Shown in pieces: positions 46,697 to 56,493 of a DNA stretch of 64,000 bases. This stretch comes from Azospira sp. I13 (lineage in GTDB: Bacteria; Pseudomonadota; Gammaproteobacteria; Burkholderiales; Rhodocyclaceae). Position 1 is the first letter of the stretch; each line of letters starts with the position of its first letter. The stretch spans positions 62,001 to 126,000 of the forward strand of contig NZ_BFBP01000003.1 in NCBI RefSeq assembly GCF_003112695.1, written 5' to 3'. A program made the translations under genes and the position numbers. The notes under the pieces are model-generated. The model was not told where the DNA came from. It was given only the letters and a program-made list of their open reading frames with translations, and did not search any database.

Positions 46697-47980
46697 ATGA
46701 ACGCCGCAATCATTTTCGGCCTCCTCCTGGCATTGATGCTGACGGGGATGCCCATTTCCATCTCCCTGGGTCTGACCGTACTGACCTTCCTCTTCACCAT
46801 GACCCAGGTGCCCATCGAATCCGTGGCCCTGAAGCTGTTCACCGGTATCGAGAAGTTCGAGATCATGGCGATCCCCTTCTTCATTCTGGCCGGTAACTTC
46901 CTCACTCACGGCGGGGTGGCCAGGCGCATGATCAACTTCGCCAGCGCCATGGTGGGCCACTTCTACGGCGGCCTCGGTCTCGCCGGCGTGCTGGCCTGCG
47001 CCCTGTTCGCAGCGGTGTCCGGTTCTTCCCCGGCCACCGTGGTGGCCATCGGCTCCATCCTGCTGCCGGCCATGGTCAAGGCAGGCTTCCCGAACCGCTT
47101 TGGTGCGGGCGTCATCACTACCTCCGGTGCCCTGGGTATTCTCATTCCGCCCTCCATCGTCATGGTGATGTACTCCGTGGCCACCAACACCTCCGTCGGT
47201 GCCCTGTTCATGGCCGGTGTGATTCCGGGCTTGCTGCTGGCGACCACCCTGGGCTTGGTCACTTGGTACCGCGCCAAGAAGTTCGACTATCCGCGCATGG
47301 CCAAGGCTTCCTGGGGCGAGCGTTGGCAAGCCTTCCGCAAGTCTGTCTGGGGCCTGCTGCTGATCGTCATCGTCATGGGCGGTATCTACACCGGCATGTT
47401 CACTCCCACCGAGGCAGCGGCCATGTCCGCGGTGTATGCCTTCTTCGTGGCGGTGTTCGTGTACAAGGACATGGGCCTCAAGCAGATCCCCAAGGTGCTG
47501 ATGGATTCGGCCAACATGTCCGCCATGCTGCTGTACATCATCACCAACGCGGTACTGTTCTCCTTCCTCATGACCAACGAGAACATCCCCCAGTTGCTGG
47601 CTGAATGGCTGCTGGACAAGGGCCTGGGCCCCATTGCCTTCCTCCTGGCGGTGAACGTGCTGCTGCTGGTGGCCGGCAACTTCATGGAGCCTTCCTCCAT
47701 CGTGCTGATCATGGCGCCGATCCTCTTCCCGGTGGCCGTCAAGCTGGGCATCGACCCGGTGCACTTCGGCATCCTGATCGTGGTGAATATGGAAGTCGGC
47801 ATGTGCCATCCGCCGGTGGGCCTCAACCTTTACGTGGCCTCGGGTATCACGAAGATGGGGATTACCGAGCTGACCATCGCCGTCTGGCCGTGGCTGCTCT
47901 CCATGCTCTGCTTCCTGGCCTTGGTCACCTACTGGCCCAGCCTGTCCCTGTGGCTGCCCCGCACCCTGGGCATGTTGTAA
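46697..47980 (+). CDS. dctM: TRAP transporter large permease (DctM)
   Basis: 427 residues, about twelve helices, normal DctM size. Signature segments: FFILAGNFLTHGGVARRMINF, AAVSGSSPATVVAIGSILLPAM, GALGILIPPSIVMVMY, and MEVGMCHPPVGLNLYVASGI. The transport core of the TRAP complex in the inner membrane. AACGGAGG is 9 bases before the start. Confidence 0.96.
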   Translation: MNAAIIFGLLLALMLTGMPISISLGLTVLTFLFTMTQVPIESVALKLFTGIEKFEIMAIPFFILAGNFLTHGGVARRMINFASAMVGHFYGGLGLAGVLACALFAAVSGSSPATVVAIGSILLPAMVKAGFPNRFGAGVITTSGALGILIPPSIVMVMYSVATNTSVGALFMAGVIPGLLLATTLGLVTWYRAKKFDYPRMAKASWGERWQAFRKSVWGLLLIVIVMGGIYTGMFTPTEAAAMSAVYAFFVAVFVYKDMGLKQIPKVLMDSANMSAMLLYIITNAVLFSFLMTNENIPQLLAEWLLDKGLGPIAFLLAVNVLLLVAGNFMEPSSIVLIMAPILFPVAVKLGIDPVHFGILIVVNMEVGMCHPPVGLNLYVASGITKMGITELTIAVWPWLLSMLCFLALVTYWPSLSLWLPRTLGML

Positions 47981-48003
47981 CGATTTACCCTTGCGTTGAG
48001 TTG

Positions 48004-48037
48004 GCGCGCGCGCGGGAAACCGCCGCGCGCTTTTTTT
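48004..48037 (+). terminator. Intrinsic terminator of the dctPQM operon
   Basis: GCGCGCGCGGG-AAA-CCGCCGCGCGC hairpin followed by seven T residues. Confidence 0.9.
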
Positions 48038-48076
48038 CGCCCTTTTTTACAGCGCTTTTATGCGGGGAGGGCTAGC

Positions 48077-49564
48077 ATGGGTTCCATGAAGCGCTTCATC
48101 GGCTATTTCTGGGGCATCGGCCTTGTCCTGCTGGGGACCGCCCTGGCCGGGCCTTTTCGTACCGACATCGACCTCTCCAATATTGCCCTGCTCTACGTCC
48201 TGGCCGTCGTGGTGGTGGGTGGCCATTTTGGCCGTGGGCCGGCGGTGGCCTGTGCCCTGGGCAGCAGCCTGGCCTTTGCCTACGTTTTCGTTCCCCCCTA
48301 TTTCTCCCTCGCCATCACGGAAATTCAGTACGTCCTGGCCGCCGTCATCATGGTGGTGGTCGCTCTGGTGGTGGGGCATCTCACGGCGGCCTTGCGCACC
48401 CAGGTGGACCTGGCTGGCAAGCGGGCCCGCCGGGCCCGGGCTCTCTACGACCTGGCCAAGACCCTGGCCGGCAGCCAGACCGCCGAAGAAGTCAGCGCCA
48501 CCAGTCGCCGCTTTCTCGCCGATGTTTTCGGTGCCCATCGCATCCGCCTGCTGGAGCCGGCCGCCTGGGACAACCCACCACCGGTGGTGACCAAAGCCCT
48601 GGTTCGCGCCTGCCTGGAGCGGCGCCAGCTGGTGGCCGTGCCCAGCCGGGAGGCGGGCGTTTCCCGGGCCCTCCTGCCCCTGGCCGGCACCCGGGATCTC
48701 CTCGGTCTGCTCGGCTTCGAGGTGGATAGCCGCACCCTGGACGATCCCGAATACCGGGAGGCCCTGGACACCATGGCCTCCGTGGTGGCGGTGGCCCTGG
48801 AGCGTACCCAGTACGCCGCTGCCGTGCGGGAGAGCGAATTGCGAGTCGCCGCCGAATCCCTGCGCAGTTCCATCCTCGCTAGTCTCTCCCACGACCTGCG
48901 CACGCCCCTGACGGCCCTGGTGGGCATGGCCGACGGCCTGGCCTTGGGCAAAGTGGGGGGGGAAGAAAAGCAGAAATCCATGCTGCTGCGCCTGCGGGAC
49001 CAGGCCCTGGCGGTGAACCAGCTGCTGGCCAACCTGCTGGAAATGGCCCGGTTGCGCTCCGGCAGCGTGGAGTTGCAGAAGGAATGGCAGCCCATCGAGG
49101 AGGTCATCGGTGCCACCGTGCATCTGCTGGAGCCCCATGCGGATGGGCGGGACATCGCCATCACCATTGCTCCCGGCCTGCCGCCAGTGCATATCGATGG
49201 CGTGCTGATCGAGCGGGTGCTGTGGAACCTGCTGGAAAATGCGCTCAAGTATTCCCCCGCGGACCAGCCCATCGACCTGCGGGTGGGGCAGTCTGAGAGT
49301 TGGCTGGAGGTTTCTGTCTGTGATCGCGGCGAAGGCCTGGTGCCGGGCCAGGAAGAGGCCCTGTTCGGCCTCTTTCGCCGTGGCCGCAGCGAATCCAACG
49401 TGCCCGGCGCTGGCCTCGGGTTGGCCATTGCCCGCACCATTGCCGAAGCCCACGGCGGCACCGTCAGCGCCGCCAACCGCAGTGGCGGCGGCGCCTGCTT
49501 CTGCCTGCGTCTGCCCCTGGAAACGCCGCCGGATCTGGCGGACCTGGATAACGAAGAGTCATGA
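48077..49564 (+). CDS. KdpD-like membrane sensor histidine kinase (DUF4118-GAF-HisKA)
   Basis: 495 residues from ATG 48077 (GGGAGG six bases upstream). Four clustered helices at the N-terminus form a DUF4118 domain (about 10-110; DIDLSNIALLYVLAVVVVGG). A GAF-like region follows (~130-250), then the dimerisation box SLSHDLRTPLTALVG with phospho-accepting His272. The ATPase has N-box LLENALKYSPADQP and G-box GAGLGLAIARTIAEAHGG. It matches the C-terminal half of KdpD but lacks KdpD's N-terminal USP/kinase-like domain. No kdpABC is present, so potassium sensing is doubtful. Overlaps the regulator by 4 bases. Confidence 0.9.
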   Translation: MGSMKRFIGYFWGIGLVLLGTALAGPFRTDIDLSNIALLYVLAVVVVGGHFGRGPAVACALGSSLAFAYVFVPPYFSLAITEIQYVLAAVIMVVVALVVGHLTAALRTQVDLAGKRARRARALYDLAKTLAGSQTAEEVSATSRRFLADVFGAHRIRLLEPAAWDNPPPVVTKALVRACLERRQLVAVPSREAGVSRALLPLAGTRDLLGLLGFEVDSRTLDDPEYREALDTMASVVAVALERTQYAAAVRESELRVAAESLRSSILASLSHDLRTPLTALVGMADGLALGKVGGEEKQKSMLLRLRDQALAVNQLLANLLEMARLRSGSVELQKEWQPIEEVIGATVHLLEPHADGRDIAITIAPGLPPVHIDGVLIERVLWNLLENALKYSPADQPIDLRVGQSESWLEVSVCDRGEGLVPGQEEALFGLFRRGRSESNVPGAGLGLAIARTIAEAHGGTVSAANRSGGGACFCLRLPLETPPDLADLDNEES

Positions 49565-50250
49565 ACCCAAGCGAAACCCTTCTGGTGGTCGAAGACGACG
49601 TCTCGATCCGGGAATTCGTCGTCTCCGTGCTGGAAAGCGAAGGCTACGCCGTTAGCGAGGCTGGTTCGGCCCGCCACGGCATGGTCCAGGCCGGTACCGT
49701 GAAGCCGTCCCTGCTCATTCTCGACCTGGGCCTGCCGGACCTGGACGGCCTGGATTTTCTGCGAGACTTCCGCGCCTGGTCGGCGGCGCCGGTGCTGGTG
49801 TTGTCCGCCCGTACCCAGGAGAGCCAGAAGGTGGCCGCCCTGGACGCGGGGGCCGACGATTACCTGACCAAGCCCTTCGGTGTGCCCGAACTGCTGGCCC
49901 GGGTCCGCGCCCTGCTGCGCCGGGGCCCGGCAGCCACGGGGGAGGGAAGCCCGGTGATCGAATTCGGCGACGTGCGCATCGACTGTGCCGAGCGCAAGGT
50001 GGAGAAGGGCGGCGAGCTGCTGCGCCTCTCCCAGATCGAATACCGCCTGCTGCTGGCCCTGGCCGGCCAGCCGGGCCGGGTGCTGACCCACCGCCAGCTG
50101 CTGACCCGGGTGTGGGGCGGCAAGGCGGTGGAGAACCACCAGTACCTGCGGGTCTATGTGGGCCACCTGCGGCAGAAGATCGAGGCCGACCCGGCCAAAC
50201 CGCGCCATATCCTGACGGAAATCGGCGTCGGCTACCGTTTCCTACCCTGA
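49561..50250 (+). CDS. KdpE-like OmpR-family response regulator
   Basis: 229 residues. Receiver domain (1-~120) with phospho-acceptor Asp55 in LILDLGLPDLDG, acidic pocket VEDD, and conserved Lys in DDYLTKPFGVPEL. A C-terminal winged helix (~130-229; LSQIEYRLLLALAGQPGRVLTHRQLL, ENHQYLRVYVGHLRQK) follows. Partner of the kinase it overlaps. fixA starts 25 bases downstream in the same direction with no terminator, so the pair and fixABCX may be one transcript. Confidence 0.93.
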   Translation: MNPSETLLVVEDDVSIREFVVSVLESEGYAVSEAGSARHGMVQAGTVKPSLLILDLGLPDLDGLDFLRDFRAWSAAPVLVLSARTQESQKVAALDAGADDYLTKPFGVPELLARVRALLRRGPAATGEGSPVIEFGDVRIDCAERKVEKGGELLRLSQIEYRLLLALAGQPGRVLTHRQLLTRVWGGKAVENHQYLRVYVGHLRQKIEADPAKPRHILTEIGVGYRFLP

Positions 50251-50275
50251 TTTCAACTTTAGACGGATCGTCATC

Positions 50276-51142
50276 ATGCACATCGTCGTTTGTATCAAGC
50301 AGGTGCCGGACAGTGCCCAGATTCGGGTCCATCCGGTGACCAACACCATCATGCGCCAGGGGGTGCCGGCCATCATCAACCCCTACGACCTCTTCGCCAT
50401 CGAGGCGGCCCTGGCCCTCAAGGACCATCTGGGGGGCAAGGTGACGGTGCTGACCATGGGCCCGCCCCAGGCTGAGCCGGCCCTGCGCAAGGCCCTCTCT
50501 TTCGGCTGCGACGAGGCCGTGCTGGTGACCGACAAGCTCTTTGCCGGAGCCGACACCCTGGCCACCTCCTACGTGCTGGCCTCGGCCATCAAAACCTTGC
50601 ACCAGGAGACCCCGGTGGACCTGGTGTTCACCGGCAAGCAGACCATCGACGGCGACACCGCCCAGGTGGGTCCGGGCATCGCCAAGCGCCTGGAGCTGGA
50701 ACTGCTCACCTACGTTTCCCGCATCGTCAGCGTAGACAAGGCCGCCAGCAGCATCCGCGTCGAGCGCCGCGCCGAGGGCGGGGTGCAGGTGCTGGAAACC
50801 CGCCTGCCGGCCCTCATCACCATGCTCGAAGGTAGCAACGAAATCCGCTTCGGCAGCGCCCCTGACATGTTCCGCGCCGCCCGGGCCGAAGTCCGCGTCT
50901 GGGACCGCAACGCCGCCGGCATCGAGGACATCAAGAAGGTGGGCCTGAAGGGCAGCCCCACCATCGTCAGCCGGGTCTTCGTGCCCAGCCCCCGGGCCCA
51001 GAAGGCCCAGCAGATCGAGTTCGACGCCACCAACCCGGAAGCCGCCACCCAGGCCCTGCTGGACAAGGTGCTGGCGGAGATTCCCAAGGTGAAAAAAGAA
51101 CTGGATAACAAGCGTACGGCAGCAGGAGAGCGCCATGAGTGA
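50276..51142 (+). CDS. fixA: Electron-transfer flavoprotein beta-type subunit FixA
   Basis: 288 residues, ETF-beta fold: [35 protein letters not shown], and [20 protein letters not shown] (the loop that holds the bifurcating FAD in Fix/EtfB group-2 proteins). With FixB it receives NADH electrons and splits them between quinone (via FixCX) and ferredoxin/flavodoxin. The start ATG lies 25 bases after the regulator stop. The last 8 bases overlap fixB. Confidence 0.95.
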   Translation: MHIVVCIKQVPDSAQIRVHPVTNTIMRQGVPAIINPYDLFAIEAALALKDHLGGKVTVLTMGPPQAEPALRKALSFGCDEAVLVTDKLFAGADTLATSYVLASAIKTLHQETPVDLVFTGKQTIDGDTAQVGPGIAKRLELELLTYVSRIVSVDKAASSIRVERRAEGGVQVLETRLPALITMLEGSNEIRFGSAPDMFRAARAEVRVWDRNAAGIEDIKKVGLKGSPTIVSRVFVPSPRAQKAQQIEFDATNPEAATQALLDKVLAEIPKVKKELDNKRTAAGERHE

Positions 51143-52217
51143 AGCCAAGACCGACAAGCCCATCAAGAAGCGCAAGATCAAGCTGGATGAAGAACTGCTG
51201 GCCTACAAGGGCGTCTGGGTCTTCGTCGAGAGCGAGCGGGGCCATGTGCATCCCGTCTCCTGGGAGCTGATGGGCCAGGGCCGCCGCCTGGCGGACCAGC
51301 TGGGGGTGGAGTTGTGCGGCGTGGTCATGGGCGCTCCGGGGCCGGACCTGGAGGCCCAGTGCCAGGCCGCCTTCGCCTACGGTGCCGACCGCTGCTACCG
51401 CATCGCCAGCCCGGTATTGGCCGAGTATCGCAACGTGCCCTTCACCCGGGCCCTGACCGACCTGGTGAACGCCCATAAGCCGGAAATCCTCCTGCTGGGC
51501 GCCACCACCCTGGGCCGGGACCTGGCCGGGTCGGTGGCTACCACCTTGAAGACGGGCCTCACCGCCGACTGCACCGAGCTGGCCATCGACCCGGAAGACC
51601 GCTGCCTGCTCTCCACCCGCCCCACCTTCGGCGGCAGCCTCTTGTGCACCATCGTCACCCTCAACTACCGGCCCCAGATGGCCACGGTGCGCCACCGGGT
51701 GATGCCCATGCCCGACCCGCAACCGGAACGGACCGGCCTGATCGTCGATTTCGAGGCCGGCCTGATCGAGACCGACATCGTCACCAAGGTGCTGGAGTTC
51801 ATCCCCGACGATCAGCGGGACAAGCCCCAGCTGCCTTACGCCGAAATCGTCGTCTCCGGCGGTAAGGGCCTGGGCAAGGCCGAAAATTTCAAGCACGTGT
51901 GGGATCTGGCCAAGGTTCTGGGCGGCGAAGTGGGCGCCTCCCGGGCCGCCATCCATGCCGGCTGGATCTCCGCCGACCGCCAGGTGGGCCAGACCGGCAA
52001 GACCGTGCGCCCGGCCCTCTACATCGCTGCCGGCATCTCCGGCGCCATCCAGCACCGGGTGGGCATGGAAGGGGCGGACTGCATCATCGCCGTCAACAAC
52101 GACCCCAACGCCCCCATTTTCGACTTCGCCCACTACGCCATCGTCGGCGACTGCAACCAGGTGCTGCCGGCTCTGGGCCGCACCTTCGCCGGCTACCTGG
52201 CGCAGCAAGGCAGCTAA
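51135..52217 (+). CDS. fixB: Electron-transfer flavoprotein alpha-type subunit FixB
   Basis: 360 residues. N-terminal ~20 are basic, then ETF-alpha: [20 protein letters not shown], and the C-terminal FAD-binding domain with [39 protein letters not shown], and [19 protein letters not shown]. Partner of FixA. Start ATG at 51135 overlaps the end of fixA. Confidence 0.95.
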   Translation: MSEAKTDKPIKKRKIKLDEELLAYKGVWVFVESERGHVHPVSWELMGQGRRLADQLGVELCGVVMGAPGPDLEAQCQAAFAYGADRCYRIASPVLAEYRNVPFTRALTDLVNAHKPEILLLGATTLGRDLAGSVATTLKTGLTADCTELAIDPEDRCLLSTRPTFGGSLLCTIVTLNYRPQMATVRHRVMPMPDPQPERTGLIVDFEAGLIETDIVTKVLEFIPDDQRDKPQLPYAEIVVSGGKGLGKAENFKHVWDLAKVLGGEVGASRAAIHAGWISADRQVGQTGKTVRPALYIAAGISGAIQHRVGMEGADCIIAVNNDPNAPIFDFAHYAIVGDCNQVLPALGRTFAGYLAQQGS

Positions 52218-52226
52218 GGAATTCCC

Positions 52227-53537
52227 ATGACCCAGAACATCGAAAAATTCGACGTCATCGTCGTCGGCGCCGGCCCCGCCGGCAACGCCGCCGCCTACAC
52301 CCTGGCCAAGGCCGGCAAGAAGGTGCTGCAGCTGGAGCGGGGCGAGTATCCCGGCTCCAAGAACGTGCAGGGCGCCATCCTCTATGCCGACGCCCTGGAA
52401 AAGATCATCCCCGACTTCCGCGACTCCGCCCCCCTGGAGCGCACCGTCATCGAGCAGCGCATGTGGGTGATGGAGGACGAGTCCTACGTCGGCACCACTT
52501 TCCGCTCCGACCGCTTCAACCAGATGCCGGGCAACCGCTACACCATCATCCGGGCCCGCTTCGACAAGTGGTTCTCCGAGCAGGTACAGAAGGCCGGCGC
52601 TCTGGTGATCTGCGAAATGACGGTGATCGCCCTGCTGCGCGACGAATCCGGCAAGGTCATCGGCGTCGAGGTGGATCGGGACGACGGCAAGATCTACGCC
52701 GAAACCGTGATCCTGGCTGACGGGGTCAATTCCCTGGTGGCCAGCCGGGCTGGCCTGCGGGAGGACATCAAGCCCGCCGCCGTGGCCCTGGCGGTGAAGG
52801 AAACCATCTTCCTGCCCAAGGAGACCGTGGAAGCCCGCTTCAACCTGAAGGGCAGCGAGGGCGTGGTGATCGAGATGCTGGGGAGCATCAGCCAGGGCAT
52901 GGCCGGTACTGCCTTCCTCTACACCAACAAGGACTCCATTTCCCTTGGCATTGGCTGCATGCTTTCCGACATGAAGGCGCAGAACACCACCCCGGCGGAA
53001 CTGCTGGAAAAGCTGAAGCAGCACCCTTCCGTGGCGCCCCTGATTGCCGGCGGCGAGACCCGGGAATACGCCGCCCACCTCATTCCCGAAGGCGGCTACC
53101 ACGCCCTGCCCGAGCTGTACGGCGAAGGCTGGCTGCTGGTGGGGGATTCCGCCGGTTTCGTGAACGCCGTGCACCGGGAAGGCTCCAACCTGGCCATGAC
53201 CAGCGGCCGTCTTGCCGCCGAGACCCTGCTGGAACTGGGCGAAAAGGGTCTGCCTTCCACCGCCGCCAACCTGGCCCGCTACAAGGCCCGGCTGGAAGAC
53301 AGCATCGTGCTGAAGGACCTGAAGAAGTACCGCAACATTCCGGACACCCTGCACAGCCAGCGCCAGTTCCTCAGCGACTACCCGGCCCTGCTCAACGGCG
53401 CCGCCCACGAGTTCTTCACGGTGGATAGTCGGGACAAGGCCACCAAGGAAAAGGCCATCTTCAATGCCTTCCGCGAACGCCGTAGCCTGCTGGGGCTGCT
53501 GGGCGATGCCTACCGCCTGTGGCGCGCCACCCGTTAA
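52227..53537 (+). CDS. fixC: FixC, ETF-quinone-oxidoreductase-like flavoprotein
   Basis: 436 residues, FixC length. Starts with the dinucleotide fold VIVVGAGPAGNAAAYTLAKAGK, then LQLERGEYPGSKN (FixC GSKN motif), and the flavin-ribityl motif GWLLVGDSAGFVNAVHREGSN. It passes electrons from FixAB to quinone together with FixX at the membrane. Start 10 bases after fixB. Confidence 0.96.
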   Translation: MTQNIEKFDVIVVGAGPAGNAAAYTLAKAGKKVLQLERGEYPGSKNVQGAILYADALEKIIPDFRDSAPLERTVIEQRMWVMEDESYVGTTFRSDRFNQMPGNRYTIIRARFDKWFSEQVQKAGALVICEMTVIALLRDESGKVIGVEVDRDDGKIYAETVILADGVNSLVASRAGLREDIKPAAVALAVKETIFLPKETVEARFNLKGSEGVVIEMLGSISQGMAGTAFLYTNKDSISLGIGCMLSDMKAQNTTPAELLEKLKQHPSVAPLIAGGETREYAAHLIPEGGYHALPELYGEGWLLVGDSAGFVNAVHREGSNLAMTSGRLAAETLLELGEKGLPSTAANLARYKARLEDSIVLKDLKKYRNIPDTLHSQRQFLSDYPALLNGAAHEFFTVDSRDKATKEKAIFNAFRERRSLLGLLGDAYRLWRATR

Positions 53538-53563
53538 CGAAGAGCCGAGAAAGGAAATAGATC

Positions 53564-53848
53564 ATGATGAAAGTTGAAGAAAAGCTCTTCCAGAACCGCT
53601 ACCGGGTTGATGCGGACCGGCCCCACATTCGCATCAAGGATGAATCCCTGTGCAACAACGGCTGCGTCAGCCGCGCCTGCACCGTCTGCTGCCCGGCCGG
53701 CTGCTGGTCCTTCGAGGAGGGCAAGATCGGCCTGATCACAGACGGCTGTCTGGAATGCGGCACCTGCCGGGTGGTCTGCGATACCCACGGCAATGTGGAC
53801 TGGAACTATCCCCGGGCCGGTTTCGGCATCCTCTTCAAGTTTGGCTGA
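53564..53848 (+). CDS. fixX: FixX, ferredoxin-like subunit of the Fix complex
   Basis: 94 residues with cysteines in CNNGCVSRACTVCCPAGC and GCLECGTCRVVC, forming one or two iron-sulfur clusters as in FixX/ETF-QO C-terminal domains. Ends in the typical PRAGFGILFKFG. It completes a full fixABCX set in which no gene is missing or broken. GAAAGGA precedes the ATG. Confidence 0.96.
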   Translation: MMKVEEKLFQNRYRVDADRPHIRIKDESLCNNGCVSRACTVCCPAGCWSFEEGKIGLITDGCLECGTCRVVCDTHGNVDWNYPRAGFGILFKFG

Positions 53849-53889
53849 GGCGGCCGGAGTATCGCCCCCATCGCTTGCGCTTCATGGGA

Positions 53890-53929
53890 TTTGCGGGAAC
53901 GCTCGGCATTTCGGCAAATCTCCCGCAAA
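53890..53929 (+). other. Hairpin after fixX
   Basis: TTTGCGGGA (53890-53898) pairs with TCCCGCAAA (53921-53929), followed by AATCGC rather than a U-run. A second stem GGGCCTTG/CAAGGCCC lies at 53961-53988. These hairpins probably mark the fix operon's 3' end. The 233-base gap to ndk holds no convincing gene. Confidence 0.45.
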
Positions 53930-54081
53930 AATCGCAGGCAGCTACTGAAAACCGTAAAACGGGCCTTGTGCGTCAGTTGGCAAGGCCCGATGAATTGCCG
54001 TGGTCGGCGGATTGGGGTTCTCTCCTAAAGGTCTGGTAAAATAAAAAGTTATTTCCAAACCCAGCTATTCACGGAGTGACC

Positions 54082-54510
54082 ATGGCTATCGAACGCACCC
54101 TTTCCATTATCAAACCCGACGCCGTCGCCAAGAACGTCATCGGCAAGATCTACTCCCGTTTCGAAACCAACGGCCTGAAGATCGTTGCTTCCAAGATGGC
54201 CTGGCTGTCTGCCGAAGAAGCCGGCAAGTTCTACGCCGTGCACAAAGAGCGTCCTTTCTTCAAGGATCTGGTTTCCTTCATGATCTCCGGCCCCGTCATG
54301 ATCCAGGTGCTGGAAGGTGAAGACGCCATCACCAAGAACCGCGACCTGATGGGCGCCACCGACCCGAAGAAGGCCGAGCCGGGCACTATCCGCGCCGATT
54401 TCGCTGAATCCATCGACGCCAACGCTGTCCACGGTTCTGACGCTGCCGAAACCGCTGCCAACGAAATCGCCTTCTTCTTCCCGGCGATGAACGTTTACTC
54501 CGGCCGCTAA
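54082..54510 (+). CDS. ndk: Nucleoside diphosphate kinase
   Basis: 142 residues, with the active-site His117 in [12 protein letters not shown] and the family N-terminus [15 protein letters not shown]. It balances NTP pools by transferring phosphate from ATP to NDPs. ATG 54082 has GGAG six bases upstream; an in-frame GTG six bases earlier is not supported. A -10-like TAAAAT is about 45 bases upstream. It heads the conserved ndk-rlmN-pilW run. Confidence 0.97.
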   Translation: MAIERTLSIIKPDAVAKNVIGKIYSRFETNGLKIVASKMAWLSAEEAGKFYAVHKERPFFKDLVSFMISGPVMIQVLEGEDAITKNRDLMGATDPKKAEPGTIRADFAESIDANAVHGSDAAETAANEIAFFFPAMNVYSGR

Positions 54511-54583
54511 TCGGAGTCGGGTGAGCGGGGCCGAACGGCTCCGCTTTTTGTTTTTTGTTCGTCCCCCTCACCCAAGCGAGTAC

Positions 54584-55690
54584 ATGATGCAAAACCTGCT
54601 GGATTTTGATGCCGAAGGCCTGACAGCCTGGTTTGCCGCCCAGGGCGAAAAGCCTTTCCGGGCGCGCCAGGTGCTGCGCTGGATGCATCACTTCGGGCAG
54701 TCGGATTTCGATGCCATGACTGACATCGCCAAGAGCCTGCGTGAAAAGCTCAAGGCCAATGCGGTTGTGCTGCCCCCGGCCATCGTCAGCGACAAGCTGT
54801 CGGACGACGGCACGCGCAAGTTCCTCTTCGACGTGGGCAACGGCAATGCGGTGGAAACGGTGTTTATCCCGGAAGACGATCGGGGCACCCTGTGCATTTC
54901 CACTCAGGCCGGCTGCGCCCTGGACTGCGCCTTCTGCTCCACCGGCAAACAAGGATTCAACCGCAACCTGGCCGTCTCCGAGATCATCGGCCAGCTGTGG
55001 CAGGCCAACCGGGCCCTGGGGGTCGATCCCCGCAATCCCGAAAAAGCCGAGCGCATCATCAGCAATGTGGTGCTGATGGGCATGGGCGAGCCCCTGGCCA
55101 ATTTCGAGGCCGCCGTGGCCGCCCTCAAACTGATGCTGGACGACAACGCCTACGGCCTTTCCCGCCGCCGCGTCACTGTCTCCACCTCCGGCCTGGTGCC
55201 GGCCATGGACCGCCTGCGGGATGAATGCCCGGTGGCCCTGGCCGTCTCCCTGCACGCCCCCAACGACAAGCTGCGGGACGATCTGGTGCCGATCAACCAG
55301 AAATACCCCATCGCGGAACTGATGGCGGCCTGCCAGCGTTACCTGGAAAAGGCGCCGCGGGATTTCGTGACCTTCGAATACGTGATGCTCGACGGGGTGA
55401 ACGACAGCGATGTCCATGCCCGGGAACTGCTGGCCATCACCCGCGACGTGCCCTGCAAGTTCAATCTGATTCCCTTCAATCCCTTCCCGGGATCGCCCTT
55501 CCGCCGCTCCAAGGCGGAGCGCATCCGCCGTTTCGCCGACATCCTCATCCAGGCCGGCGTCGTCACCACCACCCGCAAGACCCGGGGCGATGACATTGAT
55601 GCCGCCTGCGGCCAGCTGGCCGGTCAGGTGCAGGACAAGACCAAGCGTAGCGAGCGGCGCACGATCCCCCTTCAGGAGATGCGACCTTGA
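54584..55690 (+). CDS. rlmN: Dual-specificity 23S rRNA/tRNA A2-methyltransferase RlmN
   Basis: About 368 residues. Radical SAM motif [14 protein letters not shown] (CX3CX2C), preceded by [11 protein letters not shown], and [10 protein letters not shown]. It methylates A2503 of 23S rRNA and A37 of some tRNAs. The resolving cysteine lies late, as in the family, before the C-terminal [17 protein letters not shown]. Start at the ATG-ATG pair (54584/54587) giving [13 protein letters not shown]; an earlier in-frame codon at 54521 lies in the ndk trailer. Overlaps pilW by four bases. Confidence 0.97.
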   Translation: MMQNLLDFDAEGLTAWFAAQGEKPFRARQVLRWMHHFGQSDFDAMTDIAKSLREKLKANAVVLPPAIVSDKLSDDGTRKFLFDVGNGNAVETVFIPEDDRGTLCISTQAGCALDCAFCSTGKQGFNRNLAVSEIIGQLWQANRALGVDPRNPEKAERIISNVVLMGMGEPLANFEAAVAALKLMLDDNAYGLSRRRVTVSTSGLVPAMDRLRDECPVALAVSLHAPNDKLRDDLVPINQKYPIAELMAACQRYLEKAPRDFVTFEYVMLDGVNDSDVHARELLAITRDVPCKFNLIPFNPFPGSPFRRSKAERIRRFADILIQAGVVTTTRKTRGDDIDAACGQLAGQVQDKTKRSERRTIPLQEMRP

Positions 55691-56493
55691 GCAAGACCCC
55701 TTTCCGGCTGCCCTCGTTCCGGCTCTTGATGATTCTCGCCGCCGGCTTGCTGGCTGCCTGCGAAAACACGCCTTCCCGCCCCACGGCGGAGGAGCCCCAA
55801 TCCCAGGCAGCGGTGACCGGCGATGCCCGCAAGTCCGCCCGGGTCCACACGGAACTCGGCGCCCTCTACTTCCAGGACGGCAAGCTGGCCGTGGCCCTGG
55901 AAGAGTTGCGCCTGGCTATCTCCATCGACCCCAGTTACGCACCCGCCCACAATGTCCTGGGCCTGGTGCACATGGACCTGCGGGAAAATGAGGCAGCAGA
56001 AACCAGCTTCCGCCGTGCCTTGTCCCTGGCCGGCAACGATCCGGAAATCAACAACAACTATGGCTGGTTTCTTTGCCAGGTCGGGCGGGAAAAGGAATCC
56101 CTGACCTATTTCAACAATGCAGTGAAGAATCCGCTGTATCCCACCCCGGACCGTGCCTACGTCAATGCCGGGCGTTGCAGCGAGAAGTTCGGCGACCTGG
56201 ATGCCGCCGAAACCTATCTGCATCGGGCCCTGCGTCTAGCGCCCAATAATGCCCAGGCCATGCTGTCCCTGGCGACCGTGCTGTACAAGCGGGACAAGAT
56301 GGACGAATCCTATGCCCTGATTCGCGATATTCACCGCATCTCCGATCCGAATGCGGAATCTCTGTGGCTGGCCCTGCGCCTGGCCCGCAAGATCGGTGAT
56401 CGTGCCGAGGAAGCCAGCTACAACGCCATGCTGCGCAAGCGTTTCCCCGGCTCTCGCGAAGCCCAGGCTCTCATGAAAGGCAATTTTGAATGA
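55687..56493 (+). CDS. pilW: Type IV pilus biogenesis/stability lipoprotein PilW (PilF)
   Basis: 268 residues, lipoprotein signal ending LAAGLLAAC, then about six TPR units ([60 protein letters not shown]). PilW helps PilQ secretin multimerise in the outer membrane. The start is TTG 55687, overlapping the rlmN stop (TTGA), with AGGAG eight bases upstream. It is followed by a four-base overlap (ATGA) with the next gene. Confidence 0.93.
   Translation: MSKTPFRLPSFRLLMILAAGLLAACENTPSRPTAEEPQSQAAVTGDARKSARVHTELGALYFQDGKLAVALEELRLAISIDPSYAPAHNVLGLVHMDLRENEAAETSFRRALSLAGNDPEINNNYGWFLCQVGREKESLTYFNNAVKNPLYPTPDRAYVNAGRCSEKFGDLDAAETYLHRALRLAPNNAQAMLSLATVLYKRDKMDESYALIRDIHRISDPNAESLWLALRLARKIGDRAEEASYNAMLRKRFPGSREAQALMKGNFE

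Noticed and set aside
48077-50250. Calling the two-component pair kdpD/kdpE
   Set aside because: The kinase lacks KdpD's N-terminal domain and there is no kdpFABC, so only KdpDE-like is supported.
50967-53408. 813-residue minus-strand frame across fixB and fixC
   Set aside because: Opposes three intact recognised genes; no family motif.
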